This document shows, in pieces, positions 1 to 7,562 of a stretch of DNA of 11,997 nt; the stretch's first letter is position 1; each line of letters opens with the position of its first letter. The DNA is from Chloroflexota bacterium (lineage in GTDB: Bacteria > Chloroflexota > Dormibacteria > CF-121), in the NCBI GenBank assembly GCA_005881235.1, contig VBEQ01000022.1:1-11997 (forward strand), written 5' to 3'. Below the pieces are notes generated by a model. It searched no databases. It was given only the letters and a program-made list of their open reading frames with translations, and had not been told where the DNA came from. A program made the translations under genes and the position numbers.

Positions 1-501
1 ATCCGGGCTGTACCAGATGGTCTTGTCGGTGCCATCGTAGGCGAGGCCGTCGACGATCGGGAGTCCACCCACCGCGGCGGCAGTGAAGCGAAACGTTGCC
101 ACCCCCGTGAGGAGGGTTTTGTTGAGAACCGCCGAATAGATGTTGTGGGTGCCGTCGGCGCTGGCCAGCCACAGCTGGCCGACATCGGCATCCCAGGCCA
201 TTGCCCCGATACCGGTATCCAAGGGCATGCTCGCGCTGAGATCGATTGAACCGAGGTTGTTGCCGTTGGAGGGGTCGACGAGAGTGATCGTGTCGTTATA
301 GACGCACGAAACGATCAGGTCGCTCCCGTCAAAGGCTACGCCCACGGAGACAAGCGGACTACAGTCCGGTGCTGGCGTTACGGTGATGGTTCGCAGCAGG
401 TCGCCGGATGCCGCTTGCGCCGGTAACGTTCGTAGTCCGCCGCCCATGAACGAGAGGGGTACGGCCGCGGCCGCAAGCCAGCTGATGATTCGTTTTCGCA
501 T
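1..501 (-). CDS. Secreted propeller-like protein, N-terminal part (runs off left edge)
   Basis: The minus-strand frame is open from an ATG at 501 to the window edge (167 codons, no stop). The start is supported by the purine-rich stretch AAAGGGGAAAG a few bases upstream. The N-terminus is a clear Sec signal peptide: MRKR, a hydrophobic stretch, then a signal peptidase I site after AQA (about residue 30). The mature part has repeated patterns typical of YncE/NHL-like beta-propeller blades: GVAFDGSDLIVSC, then DTITLVDPSNGN, then GAMAWDADVGQLWLAS, then GLAYDGTDKTIWY. It is probably exported and may bind a ligand or act at the cell surface; no enzyme residues are recognisable. It stands alone on its strand here and diverges from the LuxR-type gene. 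The secretion call is firm, the fold call is inferred from the repeat pattern, and the function is unknown. Confidence 0.8.
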   Translation of the reverse strand, partial: MRKRIISWLAAAAVPLSFMGGGLRTLPAQAASGDLLRTITVTPAPDCSPLVSVGVAFDGSDLIVSCVYNDTITLVDPSNGNNLGSIDLSASMPLDTGIGAMAWDADVGQLWLASADGTHNIYSAVLNKTLLTGVATFRFTAAAVGGLPIVDGLAYDGTDKTIWYSPD

Positions 502-523
502 CGCACTTTCCCCTTTAAAGAAA

Positions 524-582
524 GAGCGGTTTCCGCTCCGTATGGCGACAATGGCCGAGCTCGAGTGGCGACATCGAGCTCG
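524..582 (-). promoter_or_regulatory. Structured 5' leader of the secreted protein gene: two hairpins
   Basis: Two stem-loops can be read on the minus strand between the divergent genes. The upstream one pairs two copies of the palindrome CGAGCTCG (556-563 and 575-582) around an 11-base loop. The downstream one is GAGCGG-AAA-CCGCTC (524-538) followed by TTTCTTT, which resembles a small intrinsic terminator, yet it sits about 22 bases before the ATG at 501 with the ribosome-binding site just after it. This arrangement would suit attenuation or a leader switch. I could not match it to a known riboswitch class. A 7-mer direct repeat, ACCGGGC, lies further upstream at 594-600 and 609-615. Confidence 0.4.
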
Positions 583-701
583 AACTGATCAGGACCGGGC
601 CAGGGTTTACCGGGCGGCGCTCACCTCATCGTAATGCACAGTAGTGACAAAAGCAGCGCAATGTGGTATCACATCCTTGGCAACTGTAAGACCCTCGTTA
701 T

Positions 702-1058
702 GTGGGGAGCAAGCCGCCAAAATTGACACTGTCAGAAGTGTCAATCCGCGGAAAAGCAGGGGACGTGCTAGGCGATCAGACGGCGGTTGGCGGCTCGGTC
801 AGCCACTCGGTAAGCCCTCGCCAGAATCAGGTCCTGGAAGGCATTGCGGCTGGTCTGTCTGACAAGCAGATTGCTCTGAAGCTCGGAGTCTCGCATCGCA
901 CGGTTCGAGCGCACATCGACAAGCTGTTCCAGAAGTACGGTGTTCGATGCCGCGCCGGTCTGGTGGTCAGCTGGCTGCGTGTCGCGGGAAGTGGGTTGCC
1001 GGCTTTCCCCGAAATCCCATTGATCGGCGGCCCAGGATCCAGCGTTTTGTCTGATTAG
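702..1058 (+). CDS. Small single-domain LuxR-type DNA-binding protein
   Basis: The 118-residue product is almost only a GerE/LuxR helix-turn-helix domain at about residues 38-93. It has the usual pattern SPRQNQVLEGIAAGLSDKQIA, then LGVSHRTVRAHIDKLFQKYG, with the V-S-x-x-T-V-x-x-H-I recognition helix. There is no receiver, PAS or autoinducer-binding domain, so it resembles the orphan single-domain regulators rather than a two-component partner. The start is uncertain. GTG 702 is the first in-frame start after the stop at 687 and has no clear Shine-Dalgarno site; GTG 738 and GTG 765 are alternatives, the last preceded by AGGGGA. All keep the whole DNA-binding domain. It is divergent from the secreted protein gene and could regulate it or itself; the targets are not known. 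Confidence 0.75.
   Translation: MGSKPPKLTLSEVSIRGKAGDVLGDQTAVGGSVSHSVSPRQNQVLEGIAAGLSDKQIALKLGVSHRTVRAHIDKLFQKYGVRCRAGLVVSWLRVAGSGLPAFPEIPLIGGPGSSVLSD
722..745. repeat. Perfect 9-bp inverted repeat, candidate operator
   Basis: ATTGACACT (722-730) and AGTGTCAAT (737-745) are exact reverse complements separated by GTCAGA. The dyad lies at the very 5' end of the LuxR-type gene (codons 7-15 if translation starts at 702). If translation starts at 738 or 765 it overlaps the start or lies just before it. Each arm contains TTGACA. A dyad of this size suits a dimeric helix-turn-helix regulator, so self-regulation is the simplest reading, but the binding protein is inferred. Confidence 0.5.
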
Positions 1059-1301
1059 CGAGCGACGCTCGATATCCGCCGCCCGCGGCAGTGCTCGAGG
1101 CACGTCATCCCACTAGCCGTCTCATCCCCTCCCGGCCTTGGGGGCACTATCTAGACGTAGGGCTCGTTGCCCAGGGCTGCGTAGTGCTCACCCAGCGTCA
1201 ACTAATAGGGCTGGAACGGCTTCTCTTGGTCGGGCGCAGCTGCATGACAACCAAGGCAAGCCGTCCGAGCCATCGCCTTCGCAGCGCTTGAGGCGACCGA
1301 G

Positions 1302-1877
1302 CTAGTTAGTTTGGGGGGAGGAAATTAGTGGGTTGTCGATGCCGTATTCGACATTCGGGAGTCCCCGAAAGTCGCTCTCCCGTATGAACTTCATCCCGAG
1401 TTTCTCCATCACTCGGATCGAGGCCCGATGCCGAGCCAGCGTCTCAGCGACAACTCGCACGGCTCCAGACGCGAACGCTCGATCCACGAGCGCGCGAGCT
1501 CCCTCCGTGGCGAGGCCCCGTCCCCACGCGAAGCTGTGCAGGCGATAGCCGAGCACGGCTTCGTTGGGCGCTTCGGGACGTGGTATGAGGTGGAACCAGC
1601 CTAGAAAGCGTCCGTCGTGCCGATCGATGGCTGCCCAGAAGCCGCGGTCGCTGTAAAGGTCGTAGTAAGCCAAGAATTGCGGCAGCCGTCGATTACAAAT
1701 GAAGTCTCGAAGCCCGGCGCGGTCGTGGGGTGTGATAGCGAAAGGGTCGACATGTTTCATGACCTCGGGGTCGGCGTCGAGGGCCGTGAGGTCATCGACG
1801 TCGGTCGCGGTAATCCGACGCAGCATCATGCGTTCCGTCACCAGGTACACGTCGCCGGTCATGGACGCATCAGACAT
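1302..1877 (-). CDS. GNAT family N-acetyltransferase (RimJ/RimL-like)
   Basis: This 191-residue protein has the layout of the Acetyltransf_3 (RimJ/RimL) group: an N-terminal strand LVTERMMLRRITATDVDDL, the acetyl-CoA pyrophosphate-binding motif A with WGRGLATEGARALVDRAF, and motif B with ASIRVMEKLGMKFI. It would transfer an acetyl group from acetyl-CoA to an amine; the acceptor (protein N-terminus, antibiotic or sugar amine) cannot be told from sequence. The frame is open further upstream to 2057, but that extension lies inside the preceding gene and looks non-homologous. ATG 1877 or ATG 1862 is the likely start, neither with a good Shine-Dalgarno site. It begins about 41 bases after the stop of the large membrane protein and is probably co-transcribed with it. 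Family call high confidence, substrate unknown. Confidence 0.88.
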   Translation of the reverse strand: MSDASMTGDVYLVTERMMLRRITATDVDDLTALDADPEVMKHVDPFAITPHDRAGLRDFICNRRLPQFLAYYDLYSDRGFWAAIDRHDGRFLGWFHLIPRPEAPNEAVLGYRLHSFAWGRGLATEGARALVDRAFASGAVRVVAETLARHRASIRVMEKLGMKFIRESDFRGLPNVEYGIDNPLISSPQTN

Positions 1878-1918
1878 CGATGCTCGCAGCGACGGAACGA
1901 TACCGCCGCGACCCATCC

Positions 1919-3778
1919 CTAGTGGGCGGGGTCGAGTCCTTCCCAAGCGTAGACACCACCGGTCTGAATGGGCTCCCTGGCCAGCACCCGGGTGATGAAA
2001 GCCACCATGTTGGCCTGGTTGGCCATCGGGCCGACGATAACCGTTTGGACGTGCCACGCCTTGAGCTCGCGCTGTACCTGGTCCCGAAGCCCGTCGGGGA
2101 AACTCGCCGGGTCCAGTCCGCTCGCGATAGCAAGGCTGGCGTCGTGGGTGGCGCTCGGCGGCGGATCGACGTTGCCTCGGCCGAATGGGACATAGGCATA
2201 ACCTTCCGGCATCTTGAAGCGCATGGCGGAGCTCGCCTGCCAGAGGAGCGGCGCTTTCTGGGTGGAATCGACAAAGGGGAAGATCACTGCCACGCTGGCG
2301 TCAGGAATGGATGGCGCAGCAAAGAACGCAGGGACGTCGACCGGTGTTGCCGGATACGGGACCCGCGGGAAGAGGGGGGCAAGGACCAGGATGGCGACCG
2401 CCGCGGCCAGGAGCCGCGGTCTCCAGGCTTGGGCTCGAACCAGGTGGTCGACGAAGAATGCGAGCAACACGCCAGCCAGGAGGAAGACGAACAGGGTAAG
2501 GCGAACGGGCAGGATGTTGCTCAGCACAGGCGCCTGCGCCATCGCCGCCCACGCCACCAGGAACTCGTACAGGAGGAGGCGCCCGGGAAGCACGCGGCGC
2601 AGGAGTGGGAAGGCGAGGGCAAGAACGGCCACTGGGACGACGGTGAACCGCCCGGCGGCGTGGATGGTGACACCGAGCGAGAGCATGCCGACGAGGAGAC
2701 CCACGAGCGCGACGATGCGCACCCGGGTCTCTGACCACAATCGCCTGGTGATAAACAGGAGCAAGGCGATCAGCGGGATTCCCAGGTAATTGCTCGACTC
2801 GTAGAGGGTTCCGGTCAGGCGGTCGCGGAGCGACAGCGCAGGTGGAAGGGTTAGCCACTGGAGCTTGGTCGGAACGATGAAGCCCAGCAGGTCGCTGACC
2901 CAGTAGTTAGGACCATGCGCCCGCCCATACACCGCCTGCGGACCGAGGAACTGGAAGGTTAGGGCGGGTCCGACGAGCAGGACGAAGGTCAGCGCCGCAA
3001 TTAGAAACACCCGCAGGGCGTGGTCGCGGCGGACGCGCACCTGGTCGGGATGCATGCCTGCCAGCAGGCCGATCGTCAGCAGAGCAACGATGGCAGTCAT
3101 GGCCAGGACCTCCTCGCCAATCAGGCACTGCCCGGCGGCGAGGGCGCCTAGAAGAAGCCCGATCGCCAACGGCCGCCGGCGCTGGCGAATGATCCCCTCG
3201 TCGATGGCCATGAAGATGAGGGGCGGTAAGAAAGCAATGGTCACGTGAGGGTGCCCTAACGACTCGCCGAGCATCCAGGGTGAAAAACCATAGAGAAGCC
3301 CACCAAGCCCGGCCGCGATATCACTGGCGACGTACCGGCGGATCATCAAGTAGGCGGACCATGCCGAGAGGGCAAGCGCAAGGCTCTCGACGGTGTTGTA
3401 GGCGAAGACGGGCCCGAAGATCGAGGTCACGGGTGAGAGCGCGGTTCCCACTAGCGGCATGCTGGTGTTGGACATCAGGTTGACCCCGGCCGGATAGTCG
3501 AGGTAGGTCGTAAAGAGAGGGTTGAGCCCGTGCGCGAGGGCAAACGGGGGCCAGCTGAAGAACCACATCACAATGTCCGCGTCTCCCCGGTATCCGACCG
3601 AGGACGTGAATGGATGCGCCCAGGCTTGCGCGAACAGGAGCACCGCGAGCCCTAAATAGGTGATCAGCGCGAGTAGCGCCCCCCAGGGGATGGGCAAGAG
3701 ACGCACGACCGACCACGGGGGCGCCGTTCTCCCCATGGGTGCCGACCAGCCTGGATCCCGGGCTGCGACCTGGCTCAC
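1919..3778 (-). CDS. Large multi-pass membrane protein, GT-C-like glycosyltransferase candidate (copy A)
   Basis: A protein of about 619 residues with some 11-12 hydrophobic segments and a soluble C-terminal part of about 125 residues. After the first membrane segment comes a short loop with RGDADIVMWFFSW, then NPLFTTYLDYP (about residues 86-96) and GVNLM. An acidic residue or DxD-like pair in the first outer loop is the hallmark position of GT-C transferases, which use polyprenyl-phosphate sugars outside the membrane. Assignment to that superfamily is therefore reasonable but unproven. A second copy sits at 7556-9361 with the same motifs. The start is ambiguous: TTG 3799, GTG 3778 (preceded by GGTGG at a 7-base distance, chosen here) or ATG 3736. 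It diverges from the methyltransferase-GT2 gene and is followed by the acetyltransferase. Likely role: surface glycan assembly (inference). Confidence 0.75.
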   Translation of the reverse strand: MSQVAARDPGWSAPMGRTAPPWSVVRLLPIPWGALLALITYLGLAVLLFAQAWAHPFTSSVGYRGDADIVMWFFSWPPFALAHGLNPLFTTYLDYPAGVNLMSNTSMPLVGTALSPVTSIFGPVFAYNTVESLALALSAWSAYLMIRRYVASDIAAGLGGLLYGFSPWMLGESLGHPHVTIAFLPPLIFMAIDEGIIRQRRRPLAIGLLLGALAAGQCLIGEEVLAMTAIVALLTIGLLAGMHPDQVRVRRDHALRVFLIAALTFVLLVGPALTFQFLGPQAVYGRAHGPNYWVSDLLGFIVPTKLQWLTLPPALSLRDRLTGTLYESSNYLGIPLIALLLFITRRLWSETRVRIVALVGLLVGMLSLGVTIHAAGRFTVVPVAVLALAFPLLRRVLPGRLLLYEFLVAWAAMAQAPVLSNILPVRLTLFVFLLAGVLLAFFVDHLVRAQAWRPRLLAAAVAILVLAPLFPRVPYPATPVDVPAFFAAPSIPDASVAVIFPFVDSTQKAPLLWQASSAMRFKMPEGYAYVPFGRGNVDPPPSATHDASLAIASGLDPASFPDGLRDQVQRELKAWHVQTVIVGPMANQANMVAFITRVLAREPIQTGGVYAWEGLDPAH

Positions 3779-3882
3779 CTTGGAACCACCATCTGGCAAC
3801 GCCTCGGCTATAGCGAACTTGCTGCAGTCACGGCCCGATCTGGGTTCGCAAATATTCAGGGGCTTGGGCGGTTGACAGCAGT

Positions 3883-5445
3883 ATGGACGCCGCTTCGAAG
3901 CTGCGAAGGATCCCCGACCTACCCGAAACCGATGCTGATGCAGCTGGCTCCGATGAGTTCAAAGAGCAGGTTCGGTCCCACTACGACCGTCTGGCCGCCT
4001 TTAGAGACAGCTGGTACAGGCGCAACCGCTTCTATCACGGCTACATCGAGGGGGCCCTCCGGCGCATCGTGCCGCCGGGCAGTGCGGTGGTTGAGCTCGG
4101 CACGGCGACCGGCAACTTGCTCGACTCGCTCAGGCCGGCACGCGGCGTCGGCGTTGACCTGAGCCCCGCCATGGTGGAGATCGCGCAGCGGAAATATCCG
4201 CACCTCACCTTCATGGTCGGCGACGCCGAGACCCTGGAGCTCGGGCAGCCATTCGAGTTCATCGTCGCGTCGGACCTGGTCGGCGAGCTGCTTGACATCG
4301 CGGCGATGCTGGAGCGCGTGCACGACCTCAGCCAGGCAGAGACCCGGTTGCTGATCACCTTCCACAACCCGGCGTTGGAGGCCGTGCTTCGGGTGGCGCA
4401 AGGGGCCGGGATGACCATGCCGCCCGCTCGCCAAAACTGGATCGGGCCGAGAGACCTCGAGACCATGCTCGACCTGTCCGATTTCGCCATCGAGCGCGTC
4501 CATAGCGGCCTTCTGATGCCCGTTCGGGTGCCCGGCCTGGCCCAGGTCGCGAACCGCTACCTCTCCAAGATCCCAGGCATTCGGTACCTCAACGTGGTCA
4601 ACACCATCGTCGCCCGCCCGGTGCGCCCGCGGCCGAAAATCTTTCCCTTGACCTGCACGGTCGTCATCCCGTGTCGCAACGAGGTGGGGAACATCGAAGC
4701 CGCGATCCGCCGAACACCCATGATGGGCGCGCACACCGAGTTGCTCTTCGTCGACGGCGCATCGACCGACGGGACGCGGGCGCGGATCGAGGAGCTCCGC
4801 CGGCGGTTTGCCGGGCAGAGGGATATCAAGCTGATCAACCAGGTCGCGGCTCCGGTTCCCGACGGTCCGGTCGCCGACTCCGATGCCCCGGTTGCGATGC
4901 TCAAGCTGGGAAAAGGGGATGCGGTCCGTAAAGGATTCGAGGCGGCGGCGGGCGACGTCCTGATGATCCTCGACGCCGACCTGAGCGTGCCGCCGGAGGA
5001 TCTGCCGCGCTTCTTCAACTGCATCGCCAACGGGAAAGCCGAGTTCGTCAACGGGAGCCGGCTCGTCTATCCGATGGAAGAACGAGCCATGAAGTTCATC
5101 AACTACCTGGGAAACAAGTTCTTCAGCGTCCTCTTCACCTGGTTGTTGGGTCAGCGCGTACGCGACACGTTGTGCGGGACCAAGGCGCTGCGCAGGGAGA
5201 CCTACGCGAGGATCAAGGCGGGTCGAGCGTACTTCGGTGAGTTCGATCCCTTCGGGGACTTCGACCTCCTGTTCGGGGCGGCGCATCTCGGATTGAAGAT
5301 TGCCGAGGTGCCAGTGCGGTACCGCCGGAGGCGGGCGGGCGTTTCCAAGGTCCGGGTGATCCGGCACGGCACCCTTCTGCTCGGGATGTCATGGATCGCC
5401 TTCCGGAAGTTCAGACTCGCGCGCTGGGTTCGGGCGTGGCGCTGA
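3883..5445 (+). CDS. SAM methyltransferase fused to family 2 glycosyltransferase
   Basis: The 520-residue product has two domains. Residues about 25-245 form a class I methyltransferase with motif I ELGTATG (71-77), the acidic end of strand 2 at VDLSPAM, and GDAETLE. Residues about 256-510 are a GT2 domain close to dolichol/polyprenyl-phosphate sugar transferases: VVIPCRNEVGNIEAAI, DGASTDGT (291-298), the metal-binding DADLS (364-368), DTLCGTKALRRE, and GDFDLLFGAAHLGLKIAEVPV, then basic RRRRAG. There are no long membrane segments after the catalytic domain, unlike GtrB/DPMS with membrane helices. An extra loop (about 320-340) lies before the KLGKGDAVRKG segment. It probably transfers a nucleotide sugar to a lipid or glycan acceptor, with the first domain methylating the same or a linked product. 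ATG 3883 is the natural start, with a weak ribosome-binding site. It is first of a two-gene unit. Confidence 0.9.
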   Translation: MDAASKLRRIPDLPETDADAAGSDEFKEQVRSHYDRLAAFRDSWYRRNRFYHGYIEGALRRIVPPGSAVVELGTATGNLLDSLRPARGVGVDLSPAMVEIAQRKYPHLTFMVGDAETLELGQPFEFIVASDLVGELLDIAAMLERVHDLSQAETRLLITFHNPALEAVLRVAQGAGMTMPPARQNWIGPRDLETMLDLSDFAIERVHSGLLMPVRVPGLAQVANRYLSKIPGIRYLNVVNTIVARPVRPRPKIFPLTCTVVIPCRNEVGNIEAAIRRTPMMGAHTELLFVDGASTDGTRARIEELRRRFAGQRDIKLINQVAAPVPDGPVADSDAPVAMLKLGKGDAVRKGFEAAAGDVLMILDADLSVPPEDLPRFFNCIANGKAEFVNGSRLVYPMEERAMKFINYLGNKFFSVLFTWLLGQRVRDTLCGTKALRRETYARIKAGRAYFGEFDPFGDFDLLFGAAHLGLKIAEVPVRYRRRRAGVSKVRVIRHGTLLLGMSWIAFRKFRLARWVRAWR

Positions 5446-6329
5446 CGCCAGGCGGCTGTCCCGTGTGTGGCTGCGAGCGCCGGCTGCGCGTGACGGAGCG
5501 CAACCATCTCAGCGTGGTCCGCTGTCCTCAATGCGGCCAACGGTACGTGTGGCCGGTGCCGTCGCCGGAGATGCTCGCCCGCATCTACGATCGAAGCTAC
5601 TACCAGGGTGCCGAGGGTTCCCTTGGGTTCAAGGACTACGCGGGGCTCGCGCCGGCGCGGCACCGGATGTTCGGCCGTCACCTCGACCGGATCGAGCGCC
5701 TGGTGCCACGTGGTCGGGTCCTGGACGTGGGCTGTGCCACCGGCGATTTCCTCGCGGTTGCCCGCACCCGAGGCTGGGAGGCACTGGGGGTGGACCCGTC
5801 GCCGGCGCGGGAGCAGGCGCTGGCCGCCGGGATCCCGTTAGTGGGCCAGACCATTCACGACGCGCAGGTCGAGCCGGGCAGTGTCGAGCTGATCACCTTC
5901 TGGGATGTGCTCGAGCACGTGCAGAACCCGGTGGCGGACCTGCGTCGGGCCCGGGAGCTGTTGTCACGCCAGGGCATCGTGGCCATCACGGTGCCGGACT
6001 CCGGTAGCGCCGTGGCCAGGCTGAGCGGTGACCGATGGTTCGGCTACAAGACGGCAGGAGAGCACCTCCAATTCTTCAGCGCCGCGACTCTGCAGAAGAC
6101 GTTTGGTGCCGCCGGATTGGAACTGATGGTCCGGCGGCCGGTGGCGTGGAGCTGCACGCTTGGGTTCCTGGTCGACCGGGCGGGACTCTACCTCGGGCCG
6201 CCAGGGAGGGCTCTCAACCGACTCGCATCCCGGACCGGGCTAGGCGGCCTGATCGTGGACGTCCCGCAGGTCAACCAGTTCGCTATCGGGCGCGGAACCG
6301 AGCGCTGGGCTAGCAGCGTCGCCGCATGA
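5391..6329 (+). CDS. Zinc-ribbon class I SAM-dependent methyltransferase
   Basis: The 312-residue protein starts with a four-cysteine zinc-binding element (CPVCG at 23-27, CPQCG at 45-49) followed by a methyltransferase core: LDVGCATG (111-118) binds SAM, GVDPS ends strand 2, and FWDVLEHVQNP (170-180) is the usual post-motif II segment. The C-terminal part with HLQFFSAATLQKTF is typical of methyltransferases found in O-antigen, capsule and deoxysugar loci. It probably methylates a sugar or glycan intermediate. ATG 5391 overlaps the upstream gene by 55 bases and is preceded by CGGGA; GTG 5436 overlaps by only 10 bases and still keeps all four cysteines. Either way the two genes overlap and are probably translated together. 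Family call is strong; the acceptor is unknown. Confidence 0.9.
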   Translation: MDRLPEVQTRALGSGVALTPGGCPVCGCERRLRVTERNHLSVVRCPQCGQRYVWPVPSPEMLARIYDRSYYQGAEGSLGFKDYAGLAPARHRMFGRHLDRIERLVPRGRVLDVGCATGDFLAVARTRGWEALGVDPSPAREQALAAGIPLVGQTIHDAQVEPGSVELITFWDVLEHVQNPVADLRRARELLSRQGIVAITVPDSGSAVARLSGDRWFGYKTAGEHLQFFSAATLQKTFGAAGLELMVRRPVAWSCTLGFLVDRAGLYLGPPGRALNRLASRTGLGGLIVDVPQVNQFAIGRGTERWASSVAA

Positions 6330-6344
6330 CTCCAGGTCCAGGAG

Positions 6345-6373
6345 CGGCCACGCTGCCGGTCGCGCTGTGGCCG
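6345..6373. terminator. Stem-loop between convergent genes, possible terminator
   Basis: CGGCCAC (6345-6351) can pair with GTGGCCG (6367-6373) around a 15-base loop. It sits in the 53-base gap where the plus-strand methyltransferase gene and the minus-strand fcl gene converge, the expected place for a shared terminator. Neither side has a run of T, so it is not a classical intrinsic terminator and may only be GC-rich chance pairing. Confidence 0.25.
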
Positions 6374-6382
6374 GTTCGCGCT

Positions 6383-7342
6383 TCAGGCCGCAGTGGAGGC
6401 CAGGTGCACGCCGTCCGACAAGTACCACTCGATCGTTCGGCGTAGCCCCTGCGTGAAATCGACTTGAGCTGTAAAACCGAATTCGCGGCGGGCGCGCTCG
6501 GCGTTCAGCTTGCGGCGCGGCTGCCCGTCGGGCTTGGTCGCGTCCCACAACACGCGGCCCCGATAGCCGGTGAGCGTCACGATCCGATCCACCAGGTCCT
6601 TGATCGAAATCTCCTCCGACGACCCGACGTTAACAGGTCCCGGCTTGTCGTACCGCTCGGTGGCCAGAATGATGGCGTTTGCCGCGTCGTCGACGTAAAG
6701 GAACTCGCGCGTTGGCGTGCCCGTGCCCCACACCGTGATGGTGGGCTCGCCCTGCTCGCCCGCCTCGACGCATTTTCGGATCAGCGCGGGAATCACGTGT
6801 GACGAACTGGGGTCGAAGTTGTCCCCGGGTCCGTAGATGTTGGTGGGGAGCAGATAAATCGCGTTGAAGCCGTACTGCGCGCGGTAGGCCTGGGCCTGGA
6901 CCAGCAGCGCCTTCTTCGCAATGCCATACGGCGCATTGGTCTCCTCCGGGTATCCGTCCCACAGCTCCGCCTCGGAGAATGGGACTCGGGCGAACTTCGG
7001 GTAGGCGCACACGGTTCCGACTTGGACGTACTTTTCCACGCCATTGCGGCGCGCCTGCTCCATCAGCTCGATGCCCATGATGGCGTTCTCGTAGAAGAAG
7101 CGACCGGGGTTATCACGATTCGCGCCGATGCCGCCGACACGGGCTGCCAGGTGAATAACAATGTCAGGCCGCTGGTCGGCGAACATCCTGGCCACGTCGG
7201 CCTGGCGCGTGAGGTCGTACTGCTTGCTCGAGAAGCTGAAAATCTCCGCGGGGCTGTGGTCGCGCAACATCGCAACGACCCGGCGACCGACGAGGCCGTG
7301 TCCACCGGTCACCGTCACTCGACGCTTGCTCCACCAACTCAT
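6383..7342 (-). CDS. fcl: GDP-L-fucose synthase
   Basis: The 319-residue product belongs to the extended short-chain dehydrogenase family and matches GDP-4-keto-6-deoxy-mannose 3,5-epimerase-4-reductase (Fcl/WcaG) in length and motifs. It has the NADP-binding glycine motif TGGHGLVG (12-19), HLAARVGGIGAN, the catalytic serine/threonine-cysteine region GTVCAYP (109-115), YxxxK as Y139-x3-K143, and PTNIYGPGDNFD followed by SSHVIPALIRK and TREFLYVDD. The enzyme makes GDP-L-fucose from the product of Gmd, in the cytosol. No gmd gene is in this window. ATG 7342, preceded by GGGA, gives the family's normal N-terminus; the open frame upstream to 7516 is not homologous. GDP-fucose made here would feed the neighbouring glycosyltransferases. 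The GTVC variant of the usual GSSC is minor. Confidence 0.93.
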   Translation of the reverse strand: MSWWSKRRVTVTGGHGLVGRRVVAMLRDHSPAEIFSFSSKQYDLTRQADVARMFADQRPDIVIHLAARVGGIGANRDNPGRFFYENAIMGIELMEQARRNGVEKYVQVGTVCAYPKFARVPFSEAELWDGYPEETNAPYGIAKKALLVQAQAYRAQYGFNAIYLLPTNIYGPGDNFDPSSSHVIPALIRKCVEAGEQGEPTITVWGTGTPTREFLYVDDAANAIILATERYDKPGPVNVGSSEEISIKDLVDRIVTLTGYRGRVLWDATKPDGQPRRKLNAERARREFGFTAQVDFTQGLRRTIEWYLSDGVHLASTAA

Positions 7343-7394
7343 GAGCGCAGTCCCAGCAAGACACCCATTCAACGAGATCCCGCAGCGCAATCTT

Positions 7395-7562
7395 TCATCC
7401 AGGACTCGGACCGTACTCGCACGAGCACCGCCCCGGTTCGATTGTTCTCTTTCGGCGGCTGCCCTGAGCCGGTTTAGTGGCCTTATGGGTCGGAGGCGCA
7501 ACGGTCGCCGCGGCAACGACGACCCCGGTCAATACGGCGGCCGCAGAGTCCAGGCTCACCAT
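7395..7562 (-). CDS. Possible 55-residue single-span membrane peptide
   Basis: An ATG at 7562 overlaps the end of the upstream membrane protein gene (ATGGTGA, whose TGA is that gene's stop), so translation could be coupled. The peptide begins MVSLDSAAAVLTGVVVAAATVA, one short hydrophobic stretch, followed by a Pro/Lys/Arg-rich tail with two cysteines near the end. There is no clear Shine-Dalgarno site and I recognise no family. The otherwise 213-base gap before fcl has no other coding signal. It may be a chance frame in GC-rich DNA. Confidence 0.22.
   Translation of the reverse strand: MVSLDSAAAVLTGVVVAAATVAPPTHKATKPAQGSRRKRTIEPGRCSCEYGPSPG

Noticed and set aside
383..634. 83-codon plus-strand frame
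   Set aside because: It runs antisense over the signal peptide of the secreted protein and its leader; composition is not protein-like.
524..660. Known riboswitch in the left leader (c-di-GMP-I, c-di-AMP, cobalamin)
   Set aside because: The conserved core sequences I know for these classes, such as ACGCAAAGCC of c-di-GMP-I, are not present.
1059..1301. Short plus-strand frame (1091-1291) and possible RNA gene in the gap between the LuxR-type and acetyltransferase genes
   Set aside because: No ribosome-binding site, no domain, no tRNA-like cloverleaf, and no strong hairpin seen; nothing else is supported in this gap.
1878..2057. N-terminal extension of the acetyltransferase
   Set aside because: These 60 codons overlap the end of the membrane protein gene and are low-complexity; GNAT homology begins after ATG 1877/1862.
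1880..2734. 284-codon plus-strand frame opposite membrane protein copy A
   Set aside because: Highly charged, repetitive Glu/Arg/Gly composition from the antisense of a hydrophobic gene; no recognisable domain or ribosome-binding site.
3919..5367. Long minus-strand frame (482 codons) opposite the methyltransferase-GT2 gene
   Set aside because: It lies wholly opposite a well-supported two-domain gene, has a His/Arg/Asp-rich composition typical of antisense frames in GC-rich DNA, and shows no domain.
7343..7516. N-terminal extension of GDP-L-fucose synthase
   Set aside because: Arg-rich and not homologous; ATG 7342 gives the family's normal N-terminus just before the NADP-binding motif.
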